From contig OY978530.1 in the NCBI GenBank assembly GCA_963854835.1, forward strand, positions 29,560,195-29,624,194: a DNA stretch of 64,000 bases, given 5' to 3'. This stretch comes from Megamerina dolium. Lineage: Eukaryota > Arthropoda > Insecta > Diptera > Megamerinidae. Each line of letters starts with the position of its first letter. The stretch's first letter is position 1. The position numbers and the translations under genes are program-made. A model generated the notes under the pieces. It saw only the letters and a list, made by a program, of their open reading frames with translations. It was not told the DNA's origin and made no database searches. Positions 22,908 to 33,370 of this stretch are shown piece after piece.

Positions 22908-23129
22908 GTACGTAGACTTTTTCTGACCAATTAACAGATGCTTTTGAATTCTTTTATTTCTCGTAATTTTTCTGTACATTATAATTTAATGTACTTAGGC
23001 TTAAAGTGTACATAATACTCTAACATTCAAATAAAAAAAAATTTCTTTTGAGAAAAATTATTTCCTTATTGGTATTTAGTGCAGCGAAGAATTGTTTACT
23101 TCTTGTACGTACACTTTTTCTGCAAAGTG
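22908..23129 (-). repeat. Tc1 element right inverted repeat
   Basis: Mirror of 21532-21753; ends CTGCAAAGTG at 23129, followed by TATG. Confidence 0.87.
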
Positions 23130-23363
23130 TATGTATATTGGCACATCGAGATACAACAATTAGATTATCAGAATCGACCAGCCTTTGATATTGCATATCA
23201 ATGTTGTAGCCAAATGCTATAGTTTTCGTCATAACAAGTCAACAACAAAAACTTGTTATCAGCATACATATTCCATAAGTACAAAAAATCTCTCTCTCTC
23301 ATTTATTCTTCACCAAAGCAGTATTAATACATATCATATTAGTATTAATATTGTAGTTATTAA

Positions 23364-23374
23364 CCCTTTCGCTA
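23364..23374 (+). repeat. piggyBac left terminal inverted repeat
   Basis: CCCTTTCGCTA directly after TTAA; the right partner is 26019-26029 followed by TTAA. Confidence 0.92.
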
Positions 23375-23756
23375 CAAGTTTTTAGCGATTAGCTTTAAAA
23401 ATCCAATTCTTTTAATTCCTACTATTATTGACCCAAGAAATAACAAAATCTAATCGATCAATAAAAATTTTAACCCTAAATGTGTTTTTTGGAATGTATC
23501 CATATGGACACAAATTTTCTGTATGGTAAAGAAAAATACAAAAAATTTTTTTTGTTTTATATCAATTTTTTTATTTTTTTCAGTGAATCTAAACATAAAC
23601 TTAAAATTATATATTTCATTGACACCTAAATACATACATAAAAAATTATACACTTCAAGTTTATATAAATTATAGTAAATAATAAATTAAGATAAAAATA
23701 TTCTTCATATAATATGAAAATAATAAAAAACTAAAAGAAATTGTAGTACAAAAGAT

Positions 23757-24060
23757 TTATTCATTTGCTATATAATGAAAATCCTTAAAGCAATTTCTTT
23801 TTCCATTAGGAATGCACAAGAAAGCATCGTATTTTGAGCACTTGTATCTGGTTTGTCCTTTACATTCTTCGATTTTTCATCTTCCTTTATCTTTCGTGTG
23901 TTCCGGCCAATGTTGGTTTTCGTCATATCGAATAGAAGTCGATGCCGTAGCTCTACGTTTCTTCCCAGAGGTCGATGGACTAATTGAGGTGTCTTCATTT
24001 AAATGTGTAGTTGATCGTCCCCGTTTACGAGAACACGCCTGTTGATTGGATCGAGCTAAT
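23757..24060 (-). pseudogene. piggyBac transposase C-terminal cysteine-rich remnant
   Basis: Out of frame with the main body, the minus strand reads SRKRGRSTTHLNEDTS, then after a TGA (near 23880) YKCSKYDAFLCIPNGKRNC and FKDFHY to a TAA at 23757. The Cys spacing matches the piggyBac C-terminal domain. The frameshift and the TGA separate it from the catalytic core. Confidence 0.78.
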
Positions 24061-25521
24061 AGTCCACGAATTGCACACTGCTAAATCAATAAAGTGGTCA
24101 AATATCTTAAGAGTCCACTTTTTAGATCTTATGGATATTCTGTACAAGGAGAGCAGAAAATCCAATTTGTCTACTCCTCCCATGTTTTTAATATATTCTG
24201 CTACTATTTTTGATTGGGATATTTGTATTTTTTTCTTTTTTTCAGCACAAAACCGGGGCGCTACATTTAGCGGTTCATGGCCATGAAATGATGACACGAG
24301 TTGCACAATTCCTCCGTCAAGCCACCTGAGAAGGAATATATTGTCTGCTCTCTCTATACGGTAGTCAAAACTTCCACGGCCTTCGTTTTGCAGTTGCTTT
24401 TCACTTTTTAAATCAATTTTGCCTGTTCGATTTCCTCTGATAGTGCCTGTAGCCCAAATTCCGCGTTGGCGTAAATACAATATTAAATTTAATGTCGAGA
24501 AATAATTATCAAAATAAATTTTATGATTTTTCTCTTCAGGAACAGTTTTTGAAAGTTGAATGACTACATCATAGCAAAATCTTAACTTTGAACCAGTGAA
24601 TATTGTACCTTTTCCTTGATAGATTTCAAAATCGTATATTATCCCTTTTGAGCTGCATAGGCAAAATAGTTTTATTCCCCATTTGATGGGTTTCTTTGGC
24701 ATATATTGCTTCAATGTAGTTCTTCCTTTAAAAGGAACCATCATCTCATCCACACAAAGATTTTCATCTTTTGGAAGATTATATATTTTTTGGGTAAACA
24801 TATTTATAAGTGGGCGAATTAGATACAGCTTATCGTCTTGTGTTGAATTAGTTGTGAACTTTAACTTATTTCGGAATGAATGGAATCTTTGCCTCGCCAT
24901 ATTTTCAGGGAATGATAGTATTAATGTACCCATTGTCCAATACATTTCCAAACGCGGGTAACCAATGGTACCAATCATTATCTCCAGAGCCAGAAATTTC
25001 AGAAGTTCTTCGGTAGTCAAATTGAGAGATTTCCCATTTTTAATCATTGATGCCTGGTTTGTTGAGGATACCAGTTGTTGAAAAAATTCTTCGGTAAAGT
25101 ACTCCAAAAAATACTCTATAGGTAACTTAACACAATTTTTTGAGTAGGTTTCAGTAAAAGTAGTCTCTGGAGTGGTCCAAGAAGTTTTTTTCCAACGAAA
25201 CTGGTCAACCCTTTTGAACGGAACCTTTGGAGTTTCGAAAACAACGCTCTCTTCAACTGTCCCAGTAACTGGATGACTCCCTACTTTATCAATATCCCCC
25301 GGAACCTCATCATTACCAACATCTATATCCTGTATGTTTATCTCATACGGACCTTCTCGAGAAAGCTCTTCTAATAAAAAGCTATTATTGTTTTCGAAAG
25401 CATCTAATAAGTTGGTAGCAATGCTAGATTCTTCCGATTCATCATCTAAATCAGAAATGTCGGAATCAGCAAAAGTAGTTAAAAGTTGTTCAATTTCAGA
25501 ATCTCCTAATTTTCTAGGCAT
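24025..25521 (-). CDS. piggyBac transposase, C-terminus altered
   Basis: A 498-aa frame starting MPRKLGDSEIEQLL. The acidic N-terminus (residues 1-100) is followed by the DDE_Tnp_1_7 core. The three catalytic aspartates are visible: D258 in CVDEMMVPFKGR, D338 in IYFDNYFST and D451 in MGGVDKLD. PIKWGIKLFCLCSS and ATGTIRGNR are typical. The frame ends at GVFS; the Cys-rich C-terminal domain lies beyond in another frame, so the protein lacks the zinc-binding tail that binds the ends. Catalysis may be possible, normal targeting less likely. An assembly or sequencing indel near 24040-24060 would be a simple alternative. Confidence 0.9.
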   Translation of the reverse strand: MPRKLGDSEIEQLLTTFADSDISDLDDESEESSIATNLLDAFENNNSFLLEELSREGPYEINIQDIDVGNDEVPGDIDKVGSHPVTGTVEESVVFETPKVPFKRVDQFRWKKTSWTTPETTFTETYSKNCVKLPIEYFLEYFTEEFFQQLVSSTNQASMIKNGKSLNLTTEELLKFLALEIMIGTIGYPRLEMYWTMGTLILSFPENMARQRFHSFRNKLKFTTNSTQDDKLYLIRPLINMFTQKIYNLPKDENLCVDEMMVPFKGRTTLKQYMPKKPIKWGIKLFCLCSSKGIIYDFEIYQGKGTIFTGSKLRFCYDVVIQLSKTVPEEKNHKIYFDNYFSTLNLILYLRQRGIWATGTIRGNRTGKIDLKSEKQLQNEGRGSFDYRIERADNIFLLRWLDGGIVQLVSSFHGHEPLNVAPRFCAEKKKKIQISQSKIVAEYIKNMGGVDKLDFLLSLYRISIRSKKWTLKIFDHFIDLAVCNSWTISSIQSTGVFS

Positions 25522-26033
25522 TTTTTATAAATTAAATGTATTTTCAGCAGAGCTAATAATAAACGTCTGCACGGTAGCGGCTCAAACGCAAAATGATTTT
25601 ATATGTCTTTTGTATACACGTTTTATAACCACAACTTACGTATGTATCCATATGGATACAACAAATGTTTAAAAAATTGTCAAGGCTATTACATTTATTA
25701 AATTCAATAAATAAAACTGCATATTATTAAAATAAACATTTTTCTAACATATTTGATATTTAAAAACAAAATGTGAGCACACATATATATAAAATTAGTG
25801 AGAAACAAAATCCCATTTTCACCGAAATTAAAAAAGAGGAATATGGCCCTGTTTTTAAGATGATATACCTTTCTCATATGAAAAAAAACTTAAATATTTT
25901 TATATTATATGTTTCCTAAGATCTTAAAAAATCATAATCAATTGAAAACCAACTTATTTTTCTGCCGTAGAGTTCGTCAGATGCCCACAAACTTGAATGT
26001 ATCCATATGGATACGACATAGCGAAAGGGTTAA

Positions 26034-26461
26034 TAGATTGATACTTATCATATTAGTATTTATATATTTATATATACATACATATGTCAAATTCTATTTA
26101 CTTACTGGAGTTCCACCATGGAAAGTAGCAAAGGCAATTTTACACTCTACTTTTTGTGATCTGAGAAGATATTACCCAGTCTTTGCTTTTGAACTCCAAC
26201 AATAGTGATATTGAATGTGCACATAGAAGCATAGGAGCATTTATTGTACTTTTTGACGTATTCGCTTTGGTTACATTTTTTCTTACATTTGCTCTTACAA
26301 TTCGATCCCTTTCACTGTCAACAGTTACAATAATTATTCACATAATTGTGAAGGTCAATAATTGCAATATTCGATTGCACATAGTATATTAATATATACG
26401 CACACATACACACATACTCCACATTCAGCAAATCAGAAAAATTGTGTTTAAATATCCAATA
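26034..26461. other. Spacer, no gene seen
   Basis: Continues the sequence interrupted by piggyBac. A CA-rich stretch (26400-26420) is the only simple feature. Confidence 0.4.
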
Positions 26462-26615
26462 ATATATAATTTTTTTTTTTCAAGCTTTTTTTATTGGATC
26501 TTTCTAAAATTACTTAGAAACTAACAATAAGTAATCAAGTCTTACAAACTAACTAAAATTATGTGATATTCCCAACGTTCCATTACAATTTGTTGAGTCG
26601 CGAGGTATAGCAATT

Positions 26616-27896
26616 TCACAGCATATTCAGTGTGTCTTTTCTTTTTAATCGACGATGCCCCGTGCTCAGCAACAATTGCCTAGCAAGGGGATTCGGATTA
26701 TTGTGTAATTTTTGAATGTAGCTTCTGCAGGACATTGCAACTTCCTCAGAAATTGTGGGTACATTTAAATCTCGATGGATGTTAACGTTCCTCATATACC
26801 AAGGCGCGTTTACAATAATTCGCAGACACTTGGATTGTATTCGCTGCAATTTTTCGATATTTGAGGGAGATGCGGTGCCCCAAAACTGAATACCATAAGT
26901 CCACATTGGTTTCTGGATTGCTTTATATAATAGCACTTTGTATTCGGGATTTAATTTTGATCTTTTGTGTAACGGCCACCATAACTGATTAATTTTAAGC
27001 TTGATCTGAGTTTTCTTTGCTTCTATGTGATTTTTCCAGGTCAACCTTCTGTCGAGGTACTTTGTTGAGGAACATTGTGGAACTGATTTGCCATTAATTT
27101 TAAGTGGGGGACATGTATCTGGCCTTAGCGTGAAGGTTACATGTACCCTCTTTGATTCATTGACTTTTATACGCCATTTTGCTAGCCAGATTTCGAGAGA
27201 ATCGACATGAGTCTGCAGGAGTTTAGTAGCTTCTATGGGGTTAGAGCGAGAGCACAATAATGCCGTATCATCAGCAAAGGTCGATATGAATGTATAGTTA
27301 TTATTGTGTATATCTGAAGTGTATAAGAGATACAGTAAGGGGCCCAAAACGCTTCCTTGAGGAACACCAGCGTGAATATCCAATGGATTTGTTGTGTAAT
27401 CCTTGTGATGTACGAGAAATTGTCTTTTCGTGAGGTAGCTACTAAGCAATGAGGAGACATTTGCAGGCAGTAATAGTTTGAGTTTGTAAATAAGGCCATC
27501 GTGCCATACTTTATCGAAAGCTTGAGTGATATCAAGAAAGACAACTGAGCAATACTTTTTTTCTTCAAAAGTGTTCCTTATCAGAGTTACAATGCGGTGG
27601 ACTTGTTCTATTGTGCCGTGCTGTTTTCTAAATCCAAACTGATGTCGGAGAATCAGTTGGTTGAGATTAATAAATGGAGTTATATTCATAACAAGTAGCT
27701 TTTCGAATACTTTAGAGAGTAGAGGCAGGAGGCTGATAGGTCTGTACGATGCAACTTTTGTAGGGTCTTTTCCTGGTTTTGCTATCATAATAATTTTTGA
27801 AGTTTTCCAGCATTTGGGATAGTGTTTAGTACGAAGGATAGCATTGAAAATGTGCATCAGATGAATTACTGAAGTCGGAGGTAGCTCTTTTATCAT
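26616..27896 (-). pseudogene. Copy C reverse transcriptase
   Basis: A 426-aa open frame starting at an internal Met, containing the full set of RT motifs (SYRPISLLPL, DITQAFDKVWHD, GVPQGSVLGPL, FADDTALLC). The usual KYLGIHLDRRL reads KYLDRRL: a 12-bp deletion removes four thumb residues. It has no promoter or start of its own. Confidence 0.88.
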
Positions 27897-27945
27897 TTTA
27901 CCGGTAATTTTATCTGGACCAGGTGATTTTTTTGGGTTTAAATCT

Positions 27946-28175
27946 TTATAAATTGCTTTGAATATATCCTTTTTTTTTAATTTTGAGCGTTATTGAGCAA
28001 GGTTGAGAAGTTAATTTTGTTAATGAGGACTGTGAAGAGGGTGGATTGGGTGTAAACACACTTTTTAGGTGGTTTGCGAAAGCCAAACCCTTCTCACAGT
28101 TGCTTCTAGCCCAATTACCGTCACTCAAACGGATGGGGGAATCAGTGAGAATTGCCCGATTTGAGTTTTTTGCTG
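27946..28175 (-). pseudogene. Copy C linker between endonuclease and RT
   Basis: Carries AKNSNRAILTDSPIRLSDGN to TLKIKKK, the pre-RT linker. The frame breaks at the AAAAAAAA run near 27972 before the RT. Upstream residues of this open frame come from flanking sequence. Confidence 0.85.
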
Positions 28176-28316
28176 ATATATAATTTGACCGAATTTTTGA
28201 TGTAGTTAGAGAGACTATTTCATTCCTATGAAAATACACAAAAAATTTCGCGTTACTTCATACAGAACTCGAAGTATAAGAAGAAGAAGAAAGATTCACA
28301 TCAAAAAATCACATCA

Positions 28317-28481
28317 ATGAGCAAAATGAGTAGTCGTACAGAAATTCCGGTCGCGGTCAGTAAAATTATTATAAATCTTCACATGCAGCGAAAATCTCAT
28401 CGCGAAATTAATGATATGGTGCAGAGACCATATTTAAATATACGAAACATTATAAACCAATGCCGGCTAAACGAAGACTAA
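28317..28481 (+). pseudogene. Tc1-like helix-turn-helix scrap (54 aa)
   Basis: The ATG at 28317 opens 54 codons: MSKMSSRTEIPVAVSKIIIN, then LHMQRKSHREINDMVQ and NIRNIINQCR. The pattern (Ile-Ile-x-Leu-His, Lys-Ser-x-Arg-Glu-Ile, x-Ile-Ile-Asn) is that of the first DNA-binding helices of Tc1-family transposases. No catalytic domain follows; BEL sequence begins within 30 bp. Moderate confidence, because the segment is short. Confidence 0.55.
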
Positions 28482-28665
28482 AATATTTGTCATTTACTTT
28501 TGTGTTAACTAATTTTTTCAAACATGCACAATAGACTTGCTTCGTCAAGAGTTAAACAGCAACTGAGAAGCGAAAACATAACATCGTGCATACACATCGT
28601 TATTGTTGGTGTGAAAACACGAAGGCAAACTGCACATTGTGCAACTCTTGGCCGGCTAGAGATCT

Positions 28666-29620
28666 TTGCGAGAGTCCCTCTCACAGCAGCTCGTTCCCGA
28701 TGTAGAACTTCCTCCATGTGACACACCATGTTTTTCTGGTGATTGTGTTTCGTGGCCAAGTTTTCGAGACATGTTCACGGCCCTATATCGAAACAATCCT
28801 CGATTATCGCCGGTTAAGAAATTGCATCATTTACTACAAAAAAAACCATGGAGAAACACACAGTATAATTAAGTCAACTTAATTGGATAACGATGACTTC
28901 TCAATAGCATGGAAAAATCTAGTATAACGATATGAGAATACCCGTATCTTTGCCCACATCCAGTTAAAGTCACTGTTTATTTTGCAACCGATTATACAAG
29001 AAACCGGTGCTTACATAAAGCGCTTAAAGCGGACGATAAATTATTGCATCACAAACTTGATTTTGTTGAACGTTGAAACAGGTCATTGGGATGCAGTTAT
29101 TGTATATTTGTGTTCCACAAACTTTCCGATACCACCCTGTGTCTGTGGGAACAATCTATAAAGGACAAACGAAAAATCTCAAAATGGAGTGAGTTGGACG
29201 ACATTGGAGTTGGTGTTGGATATTCAATGTGGTTCTCGGCAACCAAAGAATTGGCAACTCAGCCGATTTGAACTTTTCAAGCGGCATATTGATAATCCCG
29301 TAACTTCTCAAATGGTGCAGACATTTCATTCAAAAATTACATATCATAATTGCCCTCTATGTAGAAAAGCACATTCGCTACGTGGTTGTCTCAAATTTCT
29401 TAAATTCTCAGTAGATAAACGTTGCAATGTAGTCAGAAAGCACAAATTGTGTACTAATTGTTTCGGAAACTCCCAAGACTACAACAATTGTTTGAGCCTA
29501 TTCTCATACTCCGCATGCAGAAAACGGCATCACTCGTTGCTTCATAGACTGGAAAATACTGCCATCACTAGCCGCAAATTAGATACCGCAACAAATCGAA
29601 CTGCGAACCAGCTATCAGAA
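28666..29620 (+). pseudogene. BEL 2 gag
   Basis: 28666-28872 shows VELPPCDTPCFSGDCVSWPS then FRDMFTALYRNNPRLSPVKK, a clear DUF1759 start. 28890-29270 continues in broken frames with FSIAWKNLV, RYENTRI and IKDKRKISKWSELDD. From 29290 the Cys-rich zinc-binding region follows: YHNCPLCRKAHSLRGCLKF and HKLCTNCFGNSQD. Confidence 0.83.
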
Positions 29621-29699
29621 AACTCGAGCACAGAAGCAAGTCTTAGTACGGCGTCAGATGAGTCATTCTGCCAGACGTCCCCATATGAGTACCAGAATG

Positions 29700-30339
29700 A
29701 CCAGAACAAAATTTCTGTAACTAAGTGCAATGCGACTGGAAAACAAGCATTTATACTGGGAACTTCTCTGGTTAATATACGCCATCACAACTCTATATTC
29801 ACATCGATTCAGGCTCGGAAGCCACTTTCATTTCCGAGCTTTTGCTGGATACGTTGCGCCTCCCTATTCGCGATATTTGGACTGAAGTCACCAGTCTCAA
29901 TTCAGTGCTCACGGCACACTCATCAATGAAGTGTTCGCTTGTGTTCACCTCCCCGAAAGACTAGAGTTTTTCGATAAACATTGGCACCTTCGTGTTCAAA
30001 GAACTTTCAGCAATGTTGGCTTCTTGTTCGGTACCCATTGAAATACGTAACGAATTTTCAAGCTTGACTCTTGCAGACGATAATCTGAATAGTAGCTCCC
30101 GTATTGACATCGTGTTCAGTGCAGATGCATATCTCAAAATCCTACTAAAAGGAATTCGCAAAATGGAAGAGAACACCTTAATGGCTCAACAGACAGTATT
30201 TGGTTGGGTAGTAAATGGCAAATTTCCAAAAACAACCTCCGAAAAACACGTTCATATGCAAATCGGACTTTATAAAATATTCGGCCTCAACAAACGGCGT
30301 GGCATAGCGAAACCAAACCATGTCAATACCCAGATTTAA
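29700..30339 (+). pseudogene. BEL 2 protease (DUF1758-like)
   Basis: Near 29800 one frame reads HIDSGSEATFIS, the retropepsin active site, followed by LRLPIRDIW. 29992-30339 reads SSRIDIVFSADAYLKILLKG then QQTVFGWVVNGK, which matches the BEL protease flap and C-terminal region. Frameshifted against the gag. Confidence 0.8.
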
Positions 30340-30366
30340 ACAAATGCTCGCACATGTTTATTAGTA

Positions 30367-30618
30367 ATGATGCTATTCGACCATCACTATCACATCCATA
30401 TGACGGACCGTACACCTGCACCTAGTAAGAGAGGTCAAGAAAGCAAAGGCCCTAATCGTGAAAATTCTGAGACCAAATGTTTTTTCTGTAAGAAGCCGGG
30501 ACACAGGATCGCCGACTGGTATAAACGCAACGAGTGGGGAAAACTCAGGGAAACTACGAAGGGCCCAGGTACGGCCAAAAAACTGGGAACCCCAACTAAG
30601 AAAAAAATTGAAAACTAA
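30367..30618 (+). pseudogene. Gypsy gag nucleocapsid end
   Basis: A short frame with CFFCKKPGHRIADWYK. The layout is a CCHC zinc knuckle, but the last Cys is Trp, so zinc binding is probably lost. The capsid part is not present. Confidence 0.7.
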
Positions 30619-30619
30619 T

Positions 30620-31797
30620 TTTACTTTTAGACTCTGGGGCAGATACCAGTTTAATAAAGTCAGCAATAATTGATGAATCTGTTAGCAAGAAGTGACATTT
30701 AAGGAAAAGTCTTAGTGGTGCATTCGGAGGATTTGTCACCACGTTACGGTCAATAGTAGTCCAACATGAGAGGACTAAAGATTTGATTTTAGAACTATAC
30801 TTAATCTCTGAAGAGAGAGGGATACCAGCTGATTGTATCCTAGGTAGAGACAATTTTTGTTACCGATCTGTTATCAATACTATGAAAAAGAAGCTGATTT
30901 TCTTCGGCGAACAAAGACAGCATTTGATGACTTTACCCCTCAAACCTGTTGAACGAGGGTAATGGAATACTACACACCAGTGAGGTTGTAGTACCTGGGA
31001 GAACTATGAAGGTAGTCCCGATTAAAGTAAATACAAATTTCGAAACAATTATAGTAGTGAAACAGGAAGTATCTCCTGGAATATATTTAGGTGAGCCATT
31101 GGGCAGTGTGACGGACAACACAGTTTATGTCCCAATTCTCAATACGAATATAGATTCATATATTGTAAATAATAGGCTTAAAATTACTGTAATTAAATTT
31201 AATCACTTAGAACACGAAGAATACGACATAGCTCATAAAATAAATAACATTAAGGAAACTCATAGCCAGAAAAGGTTTACCAAAATATTAGAAACAATCA
31301 AGCTAGACGAAAACTTAAACATTGAGGAAAAGACATCCATAGATGGAATACTTAAGGCATTCCACGATTTATTTTTCTTGGAAGGCGACAAACTGTCTCA
31401 CACCACAGGTATAAAACACACAATACCAATAAAACCAGACCTGGCTCCAATCAACCAAAAACAGTACAGGCTACCAGAAGCGCATAAGGAAGAAATAAAT
31501 AAGTGAGTAAACAAAATGTTGGAAGACGACATAATTGTTCCCAGCTCATCGCCCTGGAATTCTCCCATAATTTTGGTGCCAAAGAAAGCGGGAGAAGATG
31601 GTAAAAGAAAATGGAGGCTAGTAGTAGATTTCAGGAAATTAAATGACGCCACTATTAAACAAGTTTTTCCCATTCCACGCATCGATGAAATATTAGACCA
31701 GTTAGGTCATTGTAGATATTTCACTACACTTGATTTGGCCAGTGGTAGAGATTGTTTCCACCTGGTACGGTGGAATGTGTTAAAAATATTCCTGTGA
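30620..31797 (+). pseudogene. Gypsy protease and N-terminal reverse transcriptase
   Basis: LLLDSGADTSLIKSAI at about 30625 is the retropepsin active site. From 30949 the frame runs through the linker to the RT: IPIKPDLAPINQKQYRLPEA, a TGA at 31504-31506, then EDDIIVPSSSPWNSPIILVP, RLVVDFRKLNDATIK, FPIPRIDEILDQLG and FTTLDLASG. It stops there: the next bases jump past the whole palm, so the YxDD box is deleted. Confidence 0.87.
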
Positions 31798-32340
31798 CAA
31801 AAAATAAGAAAGATGTTCAGGCATTTCTAGGTTTAGTAAATTATTACCGAAAAATTGTTGAGAATATGGCGAGTATGGCACTGCCAATCAACAAACTATT
31901 CAAAACGGACGGGAAATTTGAATGGACAGAAAAATGTCAGAAACCTATTGAAGATCTGAAGCAAGCAATTTGCTCTCCGCCAATTTTAGCCTACACAGAT
32001 TTCTCTAAACCTTTTGTGTTAACAACAGATGCCAGCAACGAGGCTGTAGGTGCAATTCTATCACAAGGTGAAATTGGAAAGATAGACCAATAGCCTTTGC
32101 GAGCAGTGCGCTCAGTGATACTGAGGAAAGGTATTCCACCATTGAAAAGGAATTCTTGGCCATCGTATGGGCTTTGGAGAAATATCGAGCTTATCTACTC
32201 GGTAGACCGTTCAATATCCACACCGACCATCAGCCACTACGAGGAATTGCAAACAAAAGGGACCAGACATCAAGTTTAGCACGTTTTAGGCGATAATTGT
32301 CCGATTTTGATTTTGAGATAATTTATAAACCAGGTAAAAG
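31752..32340 (+). pseudogene. Gypsy RT connection and RNase H
   Basis: After the deletion, IPVTKNKKDVQAFLGLVNYY and FVLTTDASNEAVGAILSQG (RNase H first Asp) are in one frame. A 1-nt shift at about 32085 moves PIAFASS, STIEKEFLAIVWALEKY and HTDHQPL into another, ending at FEIIYKPGKR. Clear homology to gypsy pol, not functional. Confidence 0.86.
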
Positions 32341-32382
32341 ATATTTAAGTGTAGAGTACCACAGCCAGAACCAGAAGTAGCT

Positions 32383-33370
32383 ATGGTTAAGACTCGTTCT
32401 ATGGGAATAAAAAAGGTTGAAGACAAAAATACAAAAGAACCTGATCGAAATTCCGACGACGAGCAGCATCAGGTTAAGGAAGCAGAAAATACTGAAAACG
32501 AAAACGCGGAGTTGCTCACCAATGAAAAAGGCATAATGACGGTACTACGCAATTTTCACGATTCACCATTAGGAGGACATCAGGGTGCACTGAAAACTTA
32601 TTTCAGAATTAGAAGACATTATAGATTGAAGGGTATGCGTTTCCAAATTAGAGATTATGTAAAAAGTTGTAAAAAATTCCAAATCAACAAAAGTTCAATG
32701 CTTACCAAAATGCCAATGACGTTGACCGACACGCTTTCAAGAACATTTGAAAAGGTTTATATGGACATGGTGGGTATTCTCCCAGAGACCACATCGGGAA
32801 ATAAGTACATTCTTACTTTTCAAGAAGATTTTTCTAAATTTTTCATTTGTGTACCTATTCCTGATGCAGAATCTAGCACAGTAGCAAAAGCTTTCTACAA
32901 CGAGGTTATTACACGCTACAACATACCAAAAATTTTAGTCACAGATAATGGTAAAAATTTTACATCAAAATTGCTCTTAGATACATGCAAGATGCTAGGT
33001 TAAATTACATATAACGCCATATCACCCACAAGCAAACGGTTCTCTAGAAAGAAGTCATAGACCCTTAGCGGAATATCTTAGGAGTTTCGAAAAAAAAGGT
33101 GGTTTAAATTGGGATCAGTGGTTGGTGTCAACAATGCATGTTCACAACAATACAGTACATATTACAACCAAACGAACACCTTTCAGCATACTATACGGCT
33201 TTAACACCGACGTGCCAACAAATCTGAAAACTAAAAGAACACTATTGTACAACGCAGAATATCAAAAAAAGTATATATATATCAAATACAGAGTTCCCAC
33301 GAACAAACTATGGAAAATCATGAAAAGGAAAACGCCAAGAGACAGTACGACAAAAACATACACCCGATAA
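32383..33370 (+). pseudogene. Gypsy integrase
   Basis: 32383-33003 holds the zinc-binding HHCC domain (HDSPLGGHQG, then YVKSCKKFQINKS, where the second Cys of CxxC is Phe) and the catalytic core with YMDMVGILPETTSGNKY (first Asp) and ILVTDNGKNFTS (second Asp). The frame shifts at 33001; beyond it HPQANGSLERSHRPLAEYL (catalytic Glu) and HNNTVHITTKRTPFSILYGF follow to 33370. The related integrase pieces at 42 and 62 kb are closest in the window. Confidence 0.86.

Larger units (their letters stand above)
21532..23129 (+). mobile_element. Tc1-type DNA transposon with long IR/DR ends
   Basis: About 1.6 kb. Inverted repeats of about 222 bp (21532-21753 and 22908-23129) enclose a transposase. Each arm carries two direct-repeat cores, outer GCAGAAAAAGTGTACATACA and inner TCAGAAAAAGTCTACGTACA, the IR/DR layout known from several Tc1-family elements. 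TATG flanks both ends, so the TA target duplication may be embedded in TATG. The transposase is frameshifted. Confidence 0.88.
23364..26029 (-). mobile_element. piggyBac-family transposon, 2666 bp
   Basis: TTAA at 23360-23363 and 26030-26033 flank the element, the hallmark piggyBac target. The ends are inverted: CCCTTTCGCTA at 23364 and its complement to 26029. A single transposase gene lies inside on the minus strand. A palindromic word, TGTATCCATATGGATACA with small changes, lies near both ends (23495, 25643, 25998). Confidence 0.95.
26473..28175 (-). mobile_element. Jockey-clade LINE, copy C, 5'-truncated
   Basis: A minus-strand copy of the family of copy B. Its poly(A) lies at 26473 upwards and homology ends near 28175, inside the region before the reverse transcriptase. 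ATATATAATTT is present at 26462-26472 and at 28176-28186, an 11-bp target-site duplication, which shows a normal target-primed, 5'-truncated insertion. Confidence 0.93.
28505..30345 (+). mobile_element. BEL/Pao remnant 2
   Basis: Plus-strand gag and protease of a BEL element, with no LTR visible; pol is cut off where the gypsy element begins at about 30360. Many stops and frame changes. Confidence 0.8.

Noticed and set aside
30373..30666. Minus-strand 97-aa frame over the gypsy nucleocapsid
   Set aside because: Antisense of the zinc-knuckle and protease region; no independent signal.
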